A DNA stretch of 64,000 nucleotides from Dactylorhiza incarnata (GCA_033032865.1 JAWHQI010000024.1:248001-312000), one strand, 5' to 3'. Positions 21,055-32,847 are shown, numbered from the stretch's first letter. Made by a program: numbers and translations. The notes: a model not told the origin generated them from the sequence alone.

Positions 21055-22400
21055 TGTTTTAACTCAAGTATTTTGTGCTGGAATGCCCCGGACGATCCCG
21101 CTACTGGGCTCCCGCTAGATGGTAGGTCAGGTTGGTCTCGCGGAGAGGCTGGCAAGGTAGCAAGCATTTCATGCTGGAATGCCCCGGATGATCCCGCTAC
21201 CGGGCTTTCACTAGCTGGTGGGTCAGGTTGATCTCACGGAGAGGCTGGCAAGGTATCAAGTATTTTGTGTTGGAATGCCCCGGAAGATCCCGCTACCGGG
21301 CTCTCACTAGTCGGTGGGTCAGGTTGGTCTCACGGGGAGGCTGGCAAGGTATCAAGTATTTTATGTTAGAATGCCCCGGATGATCCCGCTACCGGGCTCT
21401 CACTAGCCGGTGGGTCAGGTTGGTCTCGCGGAGAGGCTGGCAAGGTATCAAGTATTTTGTGCTGGAATGCCCCAGACGATCCTGCTACCGGGCTCTCACT
21501 AACCGGTGGGTCAGGTTGATCTCGCAGAGAGGCTGGTAAGGTATCAAGTATTTTGTGATGGAATGCCCTGGACGATCCCGCTACCGGGCTCTCACTAGCC
21601 AGTTGGTCAGGTTGGTCTCGCGGAGAGGCTGGCAAGGTATCAAGTATTTTGTGATAGAATGCCCCGGACAATCCCTCTACTGGGCTCTCACTAGCCGGTG
21701 GGTCAGGTGGATCTCGCGGAGAGGCTGGCAAGGTATCAAGTATTTTGTACTGGAATGCCACGGATGATCCCGCTACCGGGATCTCACTAGCCGGTGGGTC
21801 AGGTTGATATCGCGGAGAGGCTGGCAAGGTATCAAGTATTTTGTGTTGGAATGCCCCGGACGATACCGCTACCGGGCTCTCACTAGCCGGTGGGTCAGGT
21901 TGATCTCGCGGAGGGCTGGCAAGGTATCAAGTATTTTGTGTTGGAATGCCCCGGACGATCCCGCTACTGGGCTCTCACTACCCGGTGGGTCAGGTTGGTC
22001 TCGCGGAGAGGCTGGCAAGGTATCAAGCATTTCATGCTAGAATGCCCCGGATGATCCCGCTAATTGGCTCTCACTAGCCGATGGGTCAGGTTGATCTCGC
22101 GGAGAGGCTGGCAAGGTATCAAGTATTTTGTGCTGGAATGCCCTGGACGATCCCGCTACCGGGCTCTCACTAGCCGGTGGGTCAGGTTGATCTCGTGGAG
22201 AGGCTGGCATGGTATCAAGTATTTTGTGTTGGAATGCCCCGGACGATCCCGCTACCGGGCTCTCACTAGCCGGTGGGTCATGCTGATCTCACGGAGAGGC
22301 TAGCAAGGTATCAAGTATTTTGTGCTGGAATGCCCCGGACGATCCCTCTACCGGGCTCTCACTAGTCGGTGGGTCAGGTTGGCCTCGTGGAGAGGCTGCC
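21055..22400 (+). repeat. 96-bp minisatellite in element B, about 14 copies
   Basis: Units of 96 bp carry tggaatgccccggacgat, gggctctcactagccgg and gcggagaggctggcaagg. It begins about 65 bp after the integrase stop. It is homologous to the array at 4760-5530 in A, with more copies and more variation between copies. Position between integrase and the antisense genes is the same in both. Confidence 0.92.
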
Positions 22401-22995
22401 AAGTAACTTGTTTATGTTTAGGCGCTCGGCTCGTAATACATTCAGGGAATCCCCACTTAACTCCTAAGGCACGTGAGTCCGGGCTCGCCGACGTAACGAC
22501 TGACAATCAACATTGGTCGCACACATAGGTTGAGCGGGCGAGGCAAGGTATTATCGGCCCCGCTCGCAAGGGCCTCTACAGGATGAGACAGAGGCGCAGA
22601 ATGAACCAATGCAAAAATGAAAGGGCAATAAAACGGTGAACCTTATAGCTATTACAAAGGAAAAAAGGACACGAACGCGAGCACAGATATGTGTTAAGGA
22701 GAGCATGATTAAAACATTGACGCGAGCACGATTATACATGTTAATGCGAACGCGAGCACGGTTATATGTGTTAGGGTGAACATGATTAGAGAGTTTACAT
22801 GAGCACGGTCATACGTGTTAATGCGAGCGCGACTAAAGCGTTTGCGCCAGCATAGTAAAAAAAGAGCGTTAGCGCGAGTAGGGCAAAATGATAAACTAAA
22901 GATAGAATAAATTTTCACTTCACAAAAATTTTCATTACAAGTAAGGGCAAGCTCGCCGGCAAAAAATGTGTATGCATCAAAAAGAAAAAAGAGCG
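22401..22995 (+). other. Non-coding region with degenerate gcgagcac repeats (element B)
   Basis: Contains no supported gene. Between about 22665 and 22870 a loose repeat of about 36-45 bp recurs, with cgcgagcacg followed by a variant of attatacatgttaatgcg. It is the 3' flank of the antisense gene aORF1. Confidence 0.5.
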
Positions 22996-24918
22996 TTAAG
23001 AGAGATCGTCCAACGGCTCCTCCTCGCTCCCGCGACCTCAGGCATCTGGAATTGGCGCGAATAAATCTGGGACGACGTCCTCAGCAGTAAGCTCCATTGC
23101 TTCCTGAGAGATCAGTCCCGCCCCCTTGAGGGTGTCGTAGACGAGGGTGGCGACACCCATGGAGTTCTTACGGGCCGCCTCCTTCTCGTCTCACGACAGA
23201 AGGCGAGACCCAGCTCGCGGAGGGGCGTGGGGAGCACAGCTCAGGTCAGCTCGCAGACTTGCGCCTTCAGGAGCGTGTTCTCTGTCTCCAGGTTGGCGTT
23301 CCACGAGAGGAGTTGACTCGCGGCCTCAGCATCCTACAAAAGAAAAATAAAGAAGAATGCAAGTCAAAATAAAGCGGCTTATGGCGAGCGATTTGGAAGG
23401 TCTGTAGAGGCCACTTACCATTCCACCCCGGAGGCTGGCAAGGAGCCCCTCGGATAAAGCCTCCTTCCCTTTGATGCGCGCGAACTTGTCGGAGGCCTTC
23501 TAGAGCTCTCCCTTGAGCTCTTTGGTTTCCCGGACCGAGGTAGGTATCGCCGGCCCATCATATGGGCGAGCTCCATAGCCCTGAATTGGGCTCGCATAGC
23601 CTCATAGACCAGCGGTCTAGACTTCAGCGCGTCGAAGTTGGCCACATCCTCGCAGCCATACATCCCGAAGGCGAGCAAAAACGCCTCGCCCCTAGCCTTG
23701 TCTCCATCAACCCAGGAGGGGAGGAGCGAAGAACATGAGATCTTGTTATGATCAGGATCCCACGCGAGCACCGGCTCGCCAACTGTATCTGGGGCCTTCG
23801 CGCCCAGGCCAAGGTTTTTATGGCCCGGCGGCTTGGGCGAGCTTCGAGATTCCCCAACCCCGCGACCTCCCTCGGTCGCCTCCTAGCTCACGAGCGGGGA
23901 GAGCGGAGTCTCGTACTCGCTCAGGTCCACCACCTCTTTTCCTTTGATGGTGAGGGGGCCTTCTTAGTCTTCGTCTTCGCTGACGCAAGCGCGGCAGATG
24001 GGATCGCGAGCGGCGGTCACTTCTTTCCAGAAGTCGAGCAGGGGAGCTATCGGCATGCCTCAGTGGCCACGGTGGGAAGCGAGCTGGAGGAGAGGGTGGT
24101 AATCCTCACGTGCGGGGGTGGAGCGGGAGATCGCGCTCTCCTGCATAGGCAATCAAAAATTTAGTGATCAGAACAAGAAAAAGCTATGGAGTTTGCGATA
24201 GCGAGCCGAACCTTCTCCTTGAGGGGCCGTTAGCAGCGAGTCCACCCTCTGCCGGAGGTAGACGACCTCGAAGTTCTTTCCTTCCATGTACTGGATGAGC
24301 TCCACGCCGTCACCCCAAAGCGAGGCAGGAGGACGGTAGGTTGTGTCATCTCGCTGGAGGGGGGAGAAGGGAATATTGTCGAATGGGTCTTGTTCACTAT
24401 CTCGTAGATAGTAACATGTTGGCTCGCAAAATGGGTTGTCCCGTCTTTGTTTGCACGGAAGGAGAAGACTTTGCGGAAAACGAGGAGGTTGAATTCCATC
24501 CTCTCCTCTAGCAGATAGCAGGCGAACGCGACTATGATCGCGATCGCATTGGGGGTCAGCTGGCTCGGCAGGATGTCGTAGTACTTTAGCACCTAGAAGA
24601 TCCATCAAAAAGGGGTTAGCGTGATGTTGGCGAGGTGATCAAGAGGTGGAATAGATGGATAAGATACCTGGCAAACTTCCAGCCACAGTGGGAGTCGCAA
24701 CCATTCTCGAAGTGAGCAATGGGGATGGCGAGTTCTTCAGAGGATGGCTCGTTGATGGTGGCAAAGGTTGCCGGGCGGCAAGCTAAAAACCCCAAGGGGA
24801 TGTATTTGTCGACGGTGGTCAAGAAATGCTCATCTGTGAGTGAGACACAGAAGAAGGAGTGGTCGCAGTAAGCCGCGGCGCACTTGCCCCGCCCCTCGGT
24901 GTCCACATCAGCAACCAT
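22996..24918 (-). pseudogene. Antisense gene aORF1 of element B
   Basis: Starts at ATG 24918 (MVADVDTEGRGKCAAAYCDH), matching A (MVGEAETEGRAKCAKAF). Exon 1 ends at 24668 and exon 2 runs 24592-24212, with GT-AG sites at the same positions as in A (junction before VLKYYDILPSQLTPNAIA). Later exons include AWDPDHNKISCSSLLPSW, with Trp where A has a stop, then a coiled-coil-like region; the predicted stop is 24 nt past PDLFAPIPDA, at 22998-22996. Exon 2 contains a frameshift after NKTHS, and the PIPDA is followed by TGA. The protein belongs to the same 'gypsy type transposon' family. Role unknown. Confidence 0.65.
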
Positions 24919-25035
24919 GTTTTAGTAGGTCAGCGAGCAGAAAGAAGTGTGAGTGCGAGCCGAGGATGGCGAGAGAGCCTGGAAGAGAGAGAGTTGAGGA
25001 ATTAATGCGGTGGTTGAAAAGAAAATAACTGCGGC

Positions 25036-25043
25036 TATTTATT
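25036..25043 (-). promoter_or_regulatory. TATA-like box of aORF1 in element B
   Basis: On the minus strand AATAAATA followed by gccg lies 118 bp before the aORF1 ATG; the A copy has TATAAATAGCCG at the matching place, so one base of the box has changed. Confidence 0.5.
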
Positions 25044-25440
25044 GGAATGGAAAGGGCGGGAAGAAGTCGAAGCGCCAGGGGGTGCGTATAGCGGAATCAT
25101 GCGGTGACTTTTCAGCTCCTTGGGGCCTTATTCGCTCTAGGTCAGTTTGCGTTCGGGCGAAATCCTCCAGCGTGCTATTGGCGAGCCAAGCTGCAGAGAA
25201 AAAACTAGAGGTCGCGAGGGCGAGGCAATAACCCGCAAGTCGTAGGGCAAGACAGGCCTAAGAGATTTAAAATAAGGGGTGCGCCAGCACAATCAGCATA
25301 ACAGTGGAAATAACCAAAGGGTAAGCGGAAAGCTCGCGAGTGAGCAAAATTAATATCATTACAAAACCCATAGATTGTCCGAAGCCCCCAGAAAAGGGGG
25401 GAGTAGTAAGTGCGAGCAACAAATAATGAAAAACAGTTGT

Positions 25441-26661
25441 TCAGTAGTTGATCCATTTCCAGCGACCGCGACCTCGCACCCCGGATCGCGGAGGGACTCT
25501 TGGATAGTGATACTTGCGAACCGACTGGACCTTGCACTGTATCAAGCGTACTTGATCTTCAATTCGCGCGAGGTACACCCCTGGAAAGGTGACCTCGCCG
25601 CGAGCAACATGTCATATCTCAAAAAGGACGTGCACATTCGCATCCTCCATCACAGCAAACCTCTCTTCGTATGCAATCCTGTCCATCCAGTTTTGGTCAT
25701 ATAGCTCTCGCAGTATGAAGCTATGTTTCTGAAACAGATCAGTGACCCGACTTTTCATTTGTTCTGGGTCGATAGCTTCCCCCAGAAATTCTGCGATCTG
25801 GCTCGGCGAGGGCGGTGGCGAAATTTCTGCCTCGCCGTGCTCAGACTCGGGAGGCAGGGTCGGGGGAACACCTGGGAGGAAGAGATCAGCAAAAAGAGAG
25901 GAAAAAGGCAATCGGCAAAAAGTAGCTAACCTGGCGAGATCAGGACGGTGCGGGCTCGCGGGCGCAAGGAGCTGTGTTGGCCCTTAAAGGCTTCAGTGAA
26001 GGCTGGGGTAATAGTTTTACCCAGGCCAGGGCGGTGCGTCGTTTCATCAGCGACCTGGAGTTCGGCAAGTAGCGAGCCGCCCGGGCTCTGCTGGCCCAGA
26101 GTGTCGAATCCAGGGGTGTTGATGTTCACTCTTGGTGGAGGCGGTGAGCCCACCGGATTGGGGATTCGCTGCCCCGAGGTCGCGGGGGAGGATTCTGCAC
26201 ACAAGGGATGATGCAGATCAGCAATCAAAGAAGAGCAAGAAAAGGCGAGGCGAACAACTCACCCATTCGTGAAGATAAGGCTTGCATGTCGGTAGTCCTC
26301 ACATCCGGGAATGGAAGTCAGTCCTCCCGGGGGTAGCGAGGCGAGACCCCGGGGGAGACTGTCCAACAAAATCTTTCTCGGGAGGAGGGTCCTGCGAGCC
26401 AGAAAACACAGTTAGGCGAACGCTAATCGGATTATTGAACATTCTAAGGGATTACCTGCGAGTCGAGCTCGTTGCGATGGGCAAAGATTGGGGTGATGAC
26501 CCATCCTCCCCGGACGATTGGTGGACGGCCTTCGCCTTCTTGTTCTGAGTGGGAGGTGGAGAAGGTTGCGGGGATATCCAAGGAGGGAGCTCGGCAACCT
26601 TAGCTTTTTGTGTCGACTGCGATGCCTTAAGGCGAGCCAATATTTCTTATCTTTTGGACAT
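25441..26661 (-). pseudogene. Antisense gene aORF2 of element B
   Basis: ATG at 26661-26659, then MSKR and a TAA at codon 5, then EILARLKASQSTQKAK, as in A (MSKKDEMLARLKAS). Exon 1 ends at 26456 before a GT. The third exon contains INTPGFDTLGQQSPGGSLLA and GLGKTITPAFTEAFKGQ, reading through the position of the A stop. The last exon has PPTLPPESEHGEAEISPPPS, a coiled-coil-like stretch EQMKSRVTDLFQKHSFILRE, and the tail FPGVYLARIEDQ to the stop 25443-25441. Function unknown; conserved splice layout with A. Confidence 0.6.
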
Positions 26662-26729
26662 CGCGACTGATATGTCGACGAGCAGGCAAGAAGAAGAGAA
26701 AAAGTTCATGCACCGGCCAGAGAGAAGGG

Positions 26730-26737
26730 TATTTATA
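26730..26737 (-). promoter_or_regulatory. TATA box of aORF2 in element B
   Basis: TATAAATA on the minus strand, 69 bp before the aORF2 ATG, as in A (74 bp). Confidence 0.6.
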
Positions 26738-26837
26738 GCCTGGGTGTGGGACCCACCAAAATATTCTCACCACATCATCAAGGGGTCGGCGATCACCAGG
26801 GGTAGGATGTTTCTTCGCGAGCCTTGGTTAGCCTCGC

Positions 26838-26852
26838 AAAGAGCGGGGATTG
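26838..26852 (+). other. Polypurine tract of element B
   Basis: aaagagcggggattg directly before the 3' LTR, nearly identical to the tracts of A and E. Confidence 0.7.
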
Positions 26853-27509
26853 TGTACAACCCCGGTATATGCCGGGAGGTGAGCGGAGATTAAGGAATCA
26901 GTAGAATGGAGTGAGAAGGGAGTGCCCGAGGCAGGCAAGCCAAGTGCTCGCGAGTCGCTAGCAGGGAGGCAGGCGAGTCTAAGGCGGGCGAGCCAGGCTC
27001 TCGCGAGTCGCTCGCAGGGAGGCAGGCGAGTCCGGCCCTCATAGGTCGCGAGAGGAGCCCCTGTGGGTGGCTCGCCCAGTAGGGGTGCAGGTGTGTCTTT
27101 TACCTGGAAACCCTTGGTGGTCTGTAGATAGCTTCCCAAAACAGCGAAGTTTGGCTGTTAGCAGACCATTTTGGGTTGCGTATAGCAAAACCCAAAGGCG
27201 GAATCCTGTTATTAGCAGACCCGGCTAGAAAACTATATATAGACCTTGAAGGGCATTCTGAGTCTTTTCCTCCCCTGGTTATCTTGGCTTAGCTCTCAGG
27301 CTCTCCAAGGTGCCCAGTCTCAGCTTTGGCTTGGGAGGGGAAGCGCTCAAAAGATCTTTCGGGTGTGCGGTGGGACCTCCTCGCTGTGACTAAGGGTCTG
27401 TGTCTAGTTCCGAGTCTCCAACCTGTTCCTTCCGAGGAACCAGTAAGTGCTAGCTGCCCTCATCCTTGAGGGCTCGAGCTTCACAAGAAGCCAAGTTCTG
27501 GTTTCAACA
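26853..27509 (+). repeat. Element B 3' LTR (657 bp)
   Basis: Begins TGTACAACCCC and ends GTTTCAACA, the same termini as A and E. A TATA box (tatatatag) lies at 27234-27242. Upstream of it (about 26925-27060) are two copies of a roughly 62-bp unit containing ctcgcgagtcgct and agggaggcaggcgag. No matching 5' LTR remains in the window. Confidence 0.85.
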
Positions 27510-28969
27510 ACAAAGAATCTGACAATAATAATCCTAATAAAGTCACTATTGTTGGATCGGTATGCGCCCTTAGAGGGGGGTGAATAAGGGTTTTAAAAAC
27601 TTGTAATATATTTTGAATAACTTTGAAAAAGCTTTGATTATTAAACTAGAGAAGATCAAGACAATCAAGTGAAGTGAAGGTAAAGACATGATTTTATTAA
27701 CTTGAGAAGCATGATTACAAAACTTGATCTCTTATCGAAGCTAGAAATCAAAGCTAATAGAAAAACTCTTTTTATTTTCTATACCGACTCGTATCCCCAC
27801 GAACCGGTTGGCTTTAGCCGATCCTTCCCCGGATACGTCCTCAAGTCGCTCTAGCCAACCCTTCCCCGGATATGGCCTCGATCACCCCCTAGACCTAGCC
27901 TAGATCTAGTAGCCAACCGAAGGCGAGTTTCCCCCTAAGTCCTACCCAGACCTAGTCGCCAACATGAGGCGATTTCACTAACCGTTTACAAGAAAAATAT
28001 GAAATGAAAAGACAATAATATAAAACTCCCTCTATGTGGATCTTTTGGAGAAGTAGACGAAGACGCAGAGTATGATCGTAGTCGAAGTGGTCTTTCGTCA
28101 CGATGATGAAGCGTGTTGAAATCTTCTCCACGGATCTCCTTTAGTCTTTATGGATTTGTGGGAGTATCTCTCTGAAACTTCCTCTCTATGTTGTGGCACG
28201 AAGCTCTGGAATTTTGTATCTCTAGAGGCTTAGGAAGTCGGAGCCAAGATGTCCTTTTTATAGACTTAGCGTTAGCGCCTGCGCTAGTGCTACCGTCGGC
28301 GTTATCCCATTTTAGGACATATTCTGCGCGGCAGAATCTTCAATCCGAGGAAACAATTCTCCCTTGCCTTCTGTGTGCATCGCTACCGCCTGCTCTATCG
28401 GCTACCACCAGCGCTATCCCATATTAGGACAAATTCTGCGCGGCAGAATCTTCAATCCGAGGAAACAATTCCTCCTTGCCAACTGTGTGCGCCGCTACCG
28501 CCTGCGCTATCGGCTACCGCCAGGCGCTATCTCCTTCCAAATGTGCTCCCGGAATTGCGCTATCATCGCTAGCGCCAGGCGCTAAGTGCTACCGCCAGCG
28601 CTAGTGGGAGTACTGTCTTCTGTTTTCATTCGTCGGAATTTGTCGGGAGTTCTCGAGAACATTCGACGAATTGACTTAGCCGCACAATTTCCTTCACAAG
28701 TCTGCCTTTTTGACTTCTGTCTGTGTTCGTCGATATTCGTCGGGAGTTCATGAGAACATTCGACGAATAGACTTAGCCGCAAAAATTTCTTCTTCAAACT
28801 AGAAATTTGGCTTCTGTCTGGATTCGTCGAGATTCATCGGAACTTCACGAGACATCTCGACGAATTGACTTAGCAAAAATTTCTTTTCTCCTGAAAACCT
28901 ACTCCATCCTTGAGTCATGTGGACTTTGATTTCCTGCACACTTAAACACACAAGATCAAATACACATAG

Positions 28970-29388
28970 TGTACAACCCTCATATTTTCCGAGTCGGTAT
29001 GATCTTACCCGGGTGAGGCCGAGACAGTGAAGGTAGCCGAAACGGGCAAAACGACCGCGCCGAAATGGTCGAGACCGGTTAAGGCAAAAAGAGGCAGTGG
29101 GAGAAGCGGAGGGAGCACCCACTCCCCCGACTCCCTTCGGGCGAGTGGGAATAGCCTTCCCACTCGCCAACCCTCTTTGAGCGAGTGGGAGGGGCTCTCC
29201 CACTCGCCGGCCCTATGTAGGGGGAGTGGGAGGAGCTCTCCCACTCGCCGGGCGAGTGGGAGAGGTCCTCCCACTCACCGCCCCCTTTGGGCGAGTGGGA
29301 GGGACCCTCCCACTCGTCGGGTGAGTGGGAGAGGCCCTCCCACTCGCCGGCCCCCTTTGGGGGTGAGTGGGAGAGGCTCTCCCACTCG

Positions 29389-29421
<33 letters not shown>

Positions 29422-29986
29422 TTTGGGCGAGTGGGGGGATCCTCCCACTCGCCCGGCATCCTTAGGGGAGGCAGGCAGGACCTCCCGTGAGGGGGGGAGT
29501 GGGCACCTCGAACCCCACTCGCCCCTCCTCCTGCGTTGACTGTTCATGGTCATGGTCGGACTGCGGATAGCAATATTTTGGCTATCCGCAGTCCAATTTT
29601 GGCTATTCGCAGTCCATCTTTGGGAAAGTCTATAAATAGACCCCCATGGGCACCTTGGGAAGGGTTGGTCTCGACCCCCCCCCCCCCCCTTTTACGCGTG
29701 AGCAAGCACTACCCCTCCCCCACCCCTTGTCGTTGAAGGTGGTCGGTGAGGTGATCCTTAGTGCCCTCCAGGGTGCCCAAGCTCAGCATTTGCTTGGGAG
29801 GGGAAGTTCTGAGTGAGCTTCCGGGTATGTGGTGGGACCTCCACGCTGAAGCTTAAGGGGTCTGTCTCTAGACTCCGGTTGTCATCAAGGTCAAGTCTCC
29901 TAGTTCCAAGTAACCGGTCAAGGGTCTAGGCTTAGGTCAAGTAAGGGTTAATCGCAACCCCCTTTCGAACATTGAAACCGGGTAAC
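28970..29986 (+). repeat. Element E 5' LTR with hairpin array
   Basis: Begins TGTACAACCCTC. TATA box TATAAATAG at 29631-29639. Between about 29135 and 29455 it carries repeated blocks of the form gcgagtgggag...ctcccactcgcc, each self-complementary, and a C run of about 33 (29389-29421). The final bases seen in the other LTR (ctggtttcaaca) are absent. Confidence 0.85.
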
Positions 29987-31234
29987 CGAGTAACCGGTCG
30001 CGCATTGACATCCCCTTGTAGGATGCAGCGTCCTGCCGACCGTAGATGTCGTAGGTAAAGCTATATGCCGCGCCATCAGTAATATCCCCCTCAACCCACG
30101 AAGGCCGCTGGGAGGTGAGGGAGACCCGGTTCACCGTTTCATCCCAATGGATGATAGGATCGCCAAGAGGGTCCGTGGCCTTCCCCCCCATCTCAAAGTT
30201 GGGGTGGTTGGCCAACGCGTTGGGGTCACTCGGTTCCCCCTCTCCCCAGTTTGTGCCCTGGAGTCCCTTCGGAAGATGACCTTTCCCCTCCACATCCTCG
30301 GTCCCTTCGGGGGGGAGGAGGGCACACCCTCCTCTACCAGTTGTTCCTTGTCCTTCCTTTGCCTCGACCCGAACACCTCCGGAGCCGAGGCAGAGGCAGC
30401 TGTAGCCTCCTCGACGCGCCCACGGGCGAGGGAAGAACTTCCCCCCGCAAAGGGGAGGTATCGAGGAAGGGACCGCTCACCTACACAAGTTAGGATGGAG
30501 TAAGCAGCCATAGGTAGAAGTGAGCCAAAAAAGGGGCGAGTTAGTGAGGTCCCAGTACCTGTCCCCGGCTTCACATAAGTGAGCCGATTAATATTCCTCC
30601 AGAGGTGCTCGACCTCAAAGCTCGCACCCGCAAGGAAGCGATGAAACTCAGCAGCCTCCCCGCATAGCAAGGGGGCTTTGCATACCTTCTCAGGTCTCTG
30701 TGTGGGGGAGAAGCGGATGCCGCCCAAGTCGCCCTTAACAAACACAAATGAATCATTCCATTGGTGGACCTTGTTGGAGGTCTCACACACCTTCGCGTGT
30801 GTGCCGGTCAGAAAGCAAATCCCATCGGTGGTTGCTCAGAAGATAAAGATCTTACGGAACACGCTCAGGTCAAATACCACCCTCTCCTCCCGCAGGTAGC
30901 ACGCGTAGGCCGTCAACATTGAAATCGCATTCGTGTTGACTTGAGCAGGGACTACGCCAAAGTAGTCCAGGAACTCCTTCACCTCGGGCCACAAAGGCAA
31001 CCGTAGTCCGGCCTCAAAGTGAGGGAGGGGGAATGCAAGCCAGTCATCATAAAAGGAGTTGATGGTCTCGCCCGCCGATGGGCGTCTGCATGACCACCCC
31101 TCAGGGAGGCAGGAACTCCTGAAGGCCAAGAGGTCTTCCTTAGACACCTTTCCCACAGGGAAAGAGCACCCTGAGAAGTTGGTCGCGCTTTGCTCCCGGC
31201 TGTTCCTCGTGACAGGTGGGCGGTTGGATGCCAT
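29987..31234 (-). pseudogene. Antisense gene aORF1 of element E, C-terminally truncated
   Basis: ATG at 31234 (MASNRPPVTRNSREQS). Exon 1 runs to 30559 in one frame broken only by a TGA at about 30838-30836. It includes FEAGLRLPLWPEVKEFLDYF and ACYLREERVVFDLSVFRKIF. Unlike A and B there is no intron between the WPEVK and EFLDYFG segments, although the protein alignment is ungapped. A GT-AG intron follows (30558-30481), at the position of intron 2 in A. The next exon encodes GERSLPRYLPFAGG and then a shifted frame with SLTSQRPSWVEGDITDGAAY. The gene stops abruptly at the LTR junction, losing the coiled-coil C-terminus. Confidence 0.68.
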
Positions 31235-31330
31235 CTAGCATGAGTGATAGGAAGGGATAGAACTGGCTGCAGGAGGAAGGTGAGGCAAGGGGAGAAATGA
31301 AGGTGAGGACCTAGAAGTAGAAGGGTGGCG

Positions 31331-31338
31331 TATTTATA
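31331..31338 (-). promoter_or_regulatory. TATA box of aORF1 in element E
   Basis: TATAAATA on the minus strand, 97 bp before the ATG at 31234. An array of hairpins (31350-31535) lies directly upstream. Confidence 0.6.
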
Positions 31339-31349
31339 GGGGGAGATAG

Positions 31350-31535
31350 AAGAGAAGGCGAGTGGACCATGGGGCCCACTCGCCCAAGGGCATGGAGGGG
31401 GAGTGGACCAGGTGGTCCACTTGCCCCGGGCGAGTGGCCCGCATGGCCCACTCGCCCCGAGCACAGGCGAGTGAACCTTGAGGTCCACTCGCCCGGCGCA
31501 CAGGGGTGGACCTCATGGTCCACTCGCCCGGCAGA
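31350..31535 (-). repeat. Five-hairpin array upstream of the aORF1 promoter (element E)
   Basis: Five blocks, each an imperfect or perfect inverted repeat around gcgagtg...cactcgcc: gagtggaccatggggcccac, gagtggaccaggtggtccac, gagtggcccgcatggcccac, gagtgaaccttgaggtccac and ggtggacctcatggtccac. Stem bases differ among blocks but pairing is mostly kept. The same outer core occurs in the hairpins of the E LTR. Confidence 0.75.
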
Positions 31536-31847
31536 GGTAGGAGGACCTTGCAGTCCTCTTGCCTGGTGTAAGGATGTGGACCGAGGGGTCCCTTCACCTA
31601 TGCCTCCCCCTGACACCACTCGACCGCTTCATCCTAAGGTCGTCCACTCTAGGTCTCTACCTCCTGTCCGCTAGTCAGCCGTTTCAGCATCACGGCGCTC
31701 ACCCTACCTGTTAGTTAACCAAAGGACAGCGACTTAAACAAGACATGAATCAGTAGAGTCATTGAAATGAACATAACATAGGCATGACAAAACAAATGGT
31801 CCAGCCGCAAAGCAGATGAAACTGCTATGGCGGGCCAGTCCTTATTA
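31535..31847 (-). other. Spacer between aORF1 and aORF2 (element E)
   Basis: No gene supported. It corresponds to the spacer between the antisense genes in A (1668-2049) and B. Confidence 0.45.
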
Positions 31848-32775
31848 TTACATATCAAATAGTAGATCACCGAAAAGAAAAATAGCTAACGCGCCGTCCA
31901 CTTCCAGTAGCCCTGGTCTTGGGTGAAGGGGACCACCCCCCCCCCCCCCCCCCCCCCCACGCGTGGATTCAAAGCACGCCTTGGCTGAGGCAAGCTCCTC
32001 ACCCACGGTGCACATGGTGGCCTCCACCCGGCGAAAGTGATCCTCAAACGGTGTCGTCATGCCCCCGAACGCGAGCCGGACCTCTCCCCGTAGCAGGTTG
32101 AGTTCAGCCTCCAACCTCTCCACTCAGCGCTCCAGTACGCAAACACGGGCGAGGGTGTCGGGCCCGGAAGACAGCCTCCCCTCCCGCAACTTCTGGGTAA
32201 GGGTCTCCAAACGTCCTAGGCGCTCGAGGACGTTGGATCGGTCCTCGGTGGGCTCCTCGACCGCAGTAGGAGAGCGGAGTGGCGCTGAAACCTCCTTGCG
32301 GCTCGATTGACCCGTCGAGGTTTTATCCCCCCCCCCCCCCCAGCAGGAGGGTTATCGTGAGTAGTCGAGAGTGCGGCAGGTTCCTGAATGAAGGGAACAG
32401 GGCCCACCCGAGCGTCTGCACCCGCCCCCTCAATCAGTCTTCGGGCCACTTCGATGTCATCCGCGAGAAGCTGTGAGTAGTTAAGAAACGCGTCATCATT
32501 GTCGTATCACGGTCGCAAGTGTGGGACAAAAACAAGAGAAGAACCGATACTGTATCAATCTCCAGGCCTCGGACAAATTCGGTCGTCCCATGGGAAGATG
32601 AAGACGCCACCTCTTTCACCGGCTCAGGATGGGACTTCTTCCGAGGTGATCGCACCGCTGACTGGGTAGGGGAGGACGAAGGGCCATGAACCAGAGCTTT
32701 GAATTCCGTCAGGTCGGCCTGATTTTTCCCAGCAAGAGCCTTGAAGCGAGCCCTGAAGTCTCGAGGTGGATCCAT
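31848..32775 (-). pseudogene. Antisense gene aORF2 of element E
   Basis: ATG at 32775 (MDPPRDFRARFKALAGKNQA). Exon 1 runs to 32551, followed by a GT-AG intron (32550-32471) and exon 2 starting LLADDIEVARRLIEGAGADA. Runs of C at 32327-32341 and 31936-31958 shift the frame. The second half, in shifted frames, includes a likely coiled coil (VERLEAELNLLRGEVRLAFG, HFRRVEATMCTVGEELASAK). It is in the same position and orientation as aORF2 of A and B and has a similar layout (short basic N-terminus, Pro/Ser-rich middle, coiled coil), but sequence similarity is weak. Confidence 0.5.
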
Positions 32776-32847
32776 CTAGTTCGAGAAGGGGGAGGAATCG
32801 GAGGAGTCCTCAGGAATGGTGCTCTCCTTGCCTCCATCTTCGACGGG

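Larger units (their letters stand above)
16414..27509 (+). mobile_element. Element B: Tat-lineage Ty3/Gypsy retrotransposon, 5' truncated
   Basis: Reads, on the plus strand, partial gag, protease, RT, RNase H, second RNase H, integrase, 96-bp minisatellite, then aORF1 and aORF2 on the minus strand, a polypurine tract and a 3' LTR (26853-27509). This is the same architecture as A. The 5' LTR and first half of gag are missing; the left end joins a fragment of element C at about 16411. Frequent nonsense codons in gag-pol show it is older or more decayed than A. After the LTR the sequence becomes element F. Confidence 0.87.

Noticed and set aside
21055..22400. Regular repeats resembling a CRISPR array
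   Set aside because: The 96-bp units are contiguous without unique spacers, and the setting is a plant retrotransposon.
28188..28585. Short frames on the plus strand in D LTRs (also at 39699-39920)
   Set aside because: They translate LTR tandem repeats, are found in both LTRs, and have no domain.
29023..29539. Long Ser/Pro/Gly/Arg-rich frames in the E LTRs
   Set aside because: They are translations of the GC-rich hairpin array and C run, in several frames on both strands, with no family similarity.
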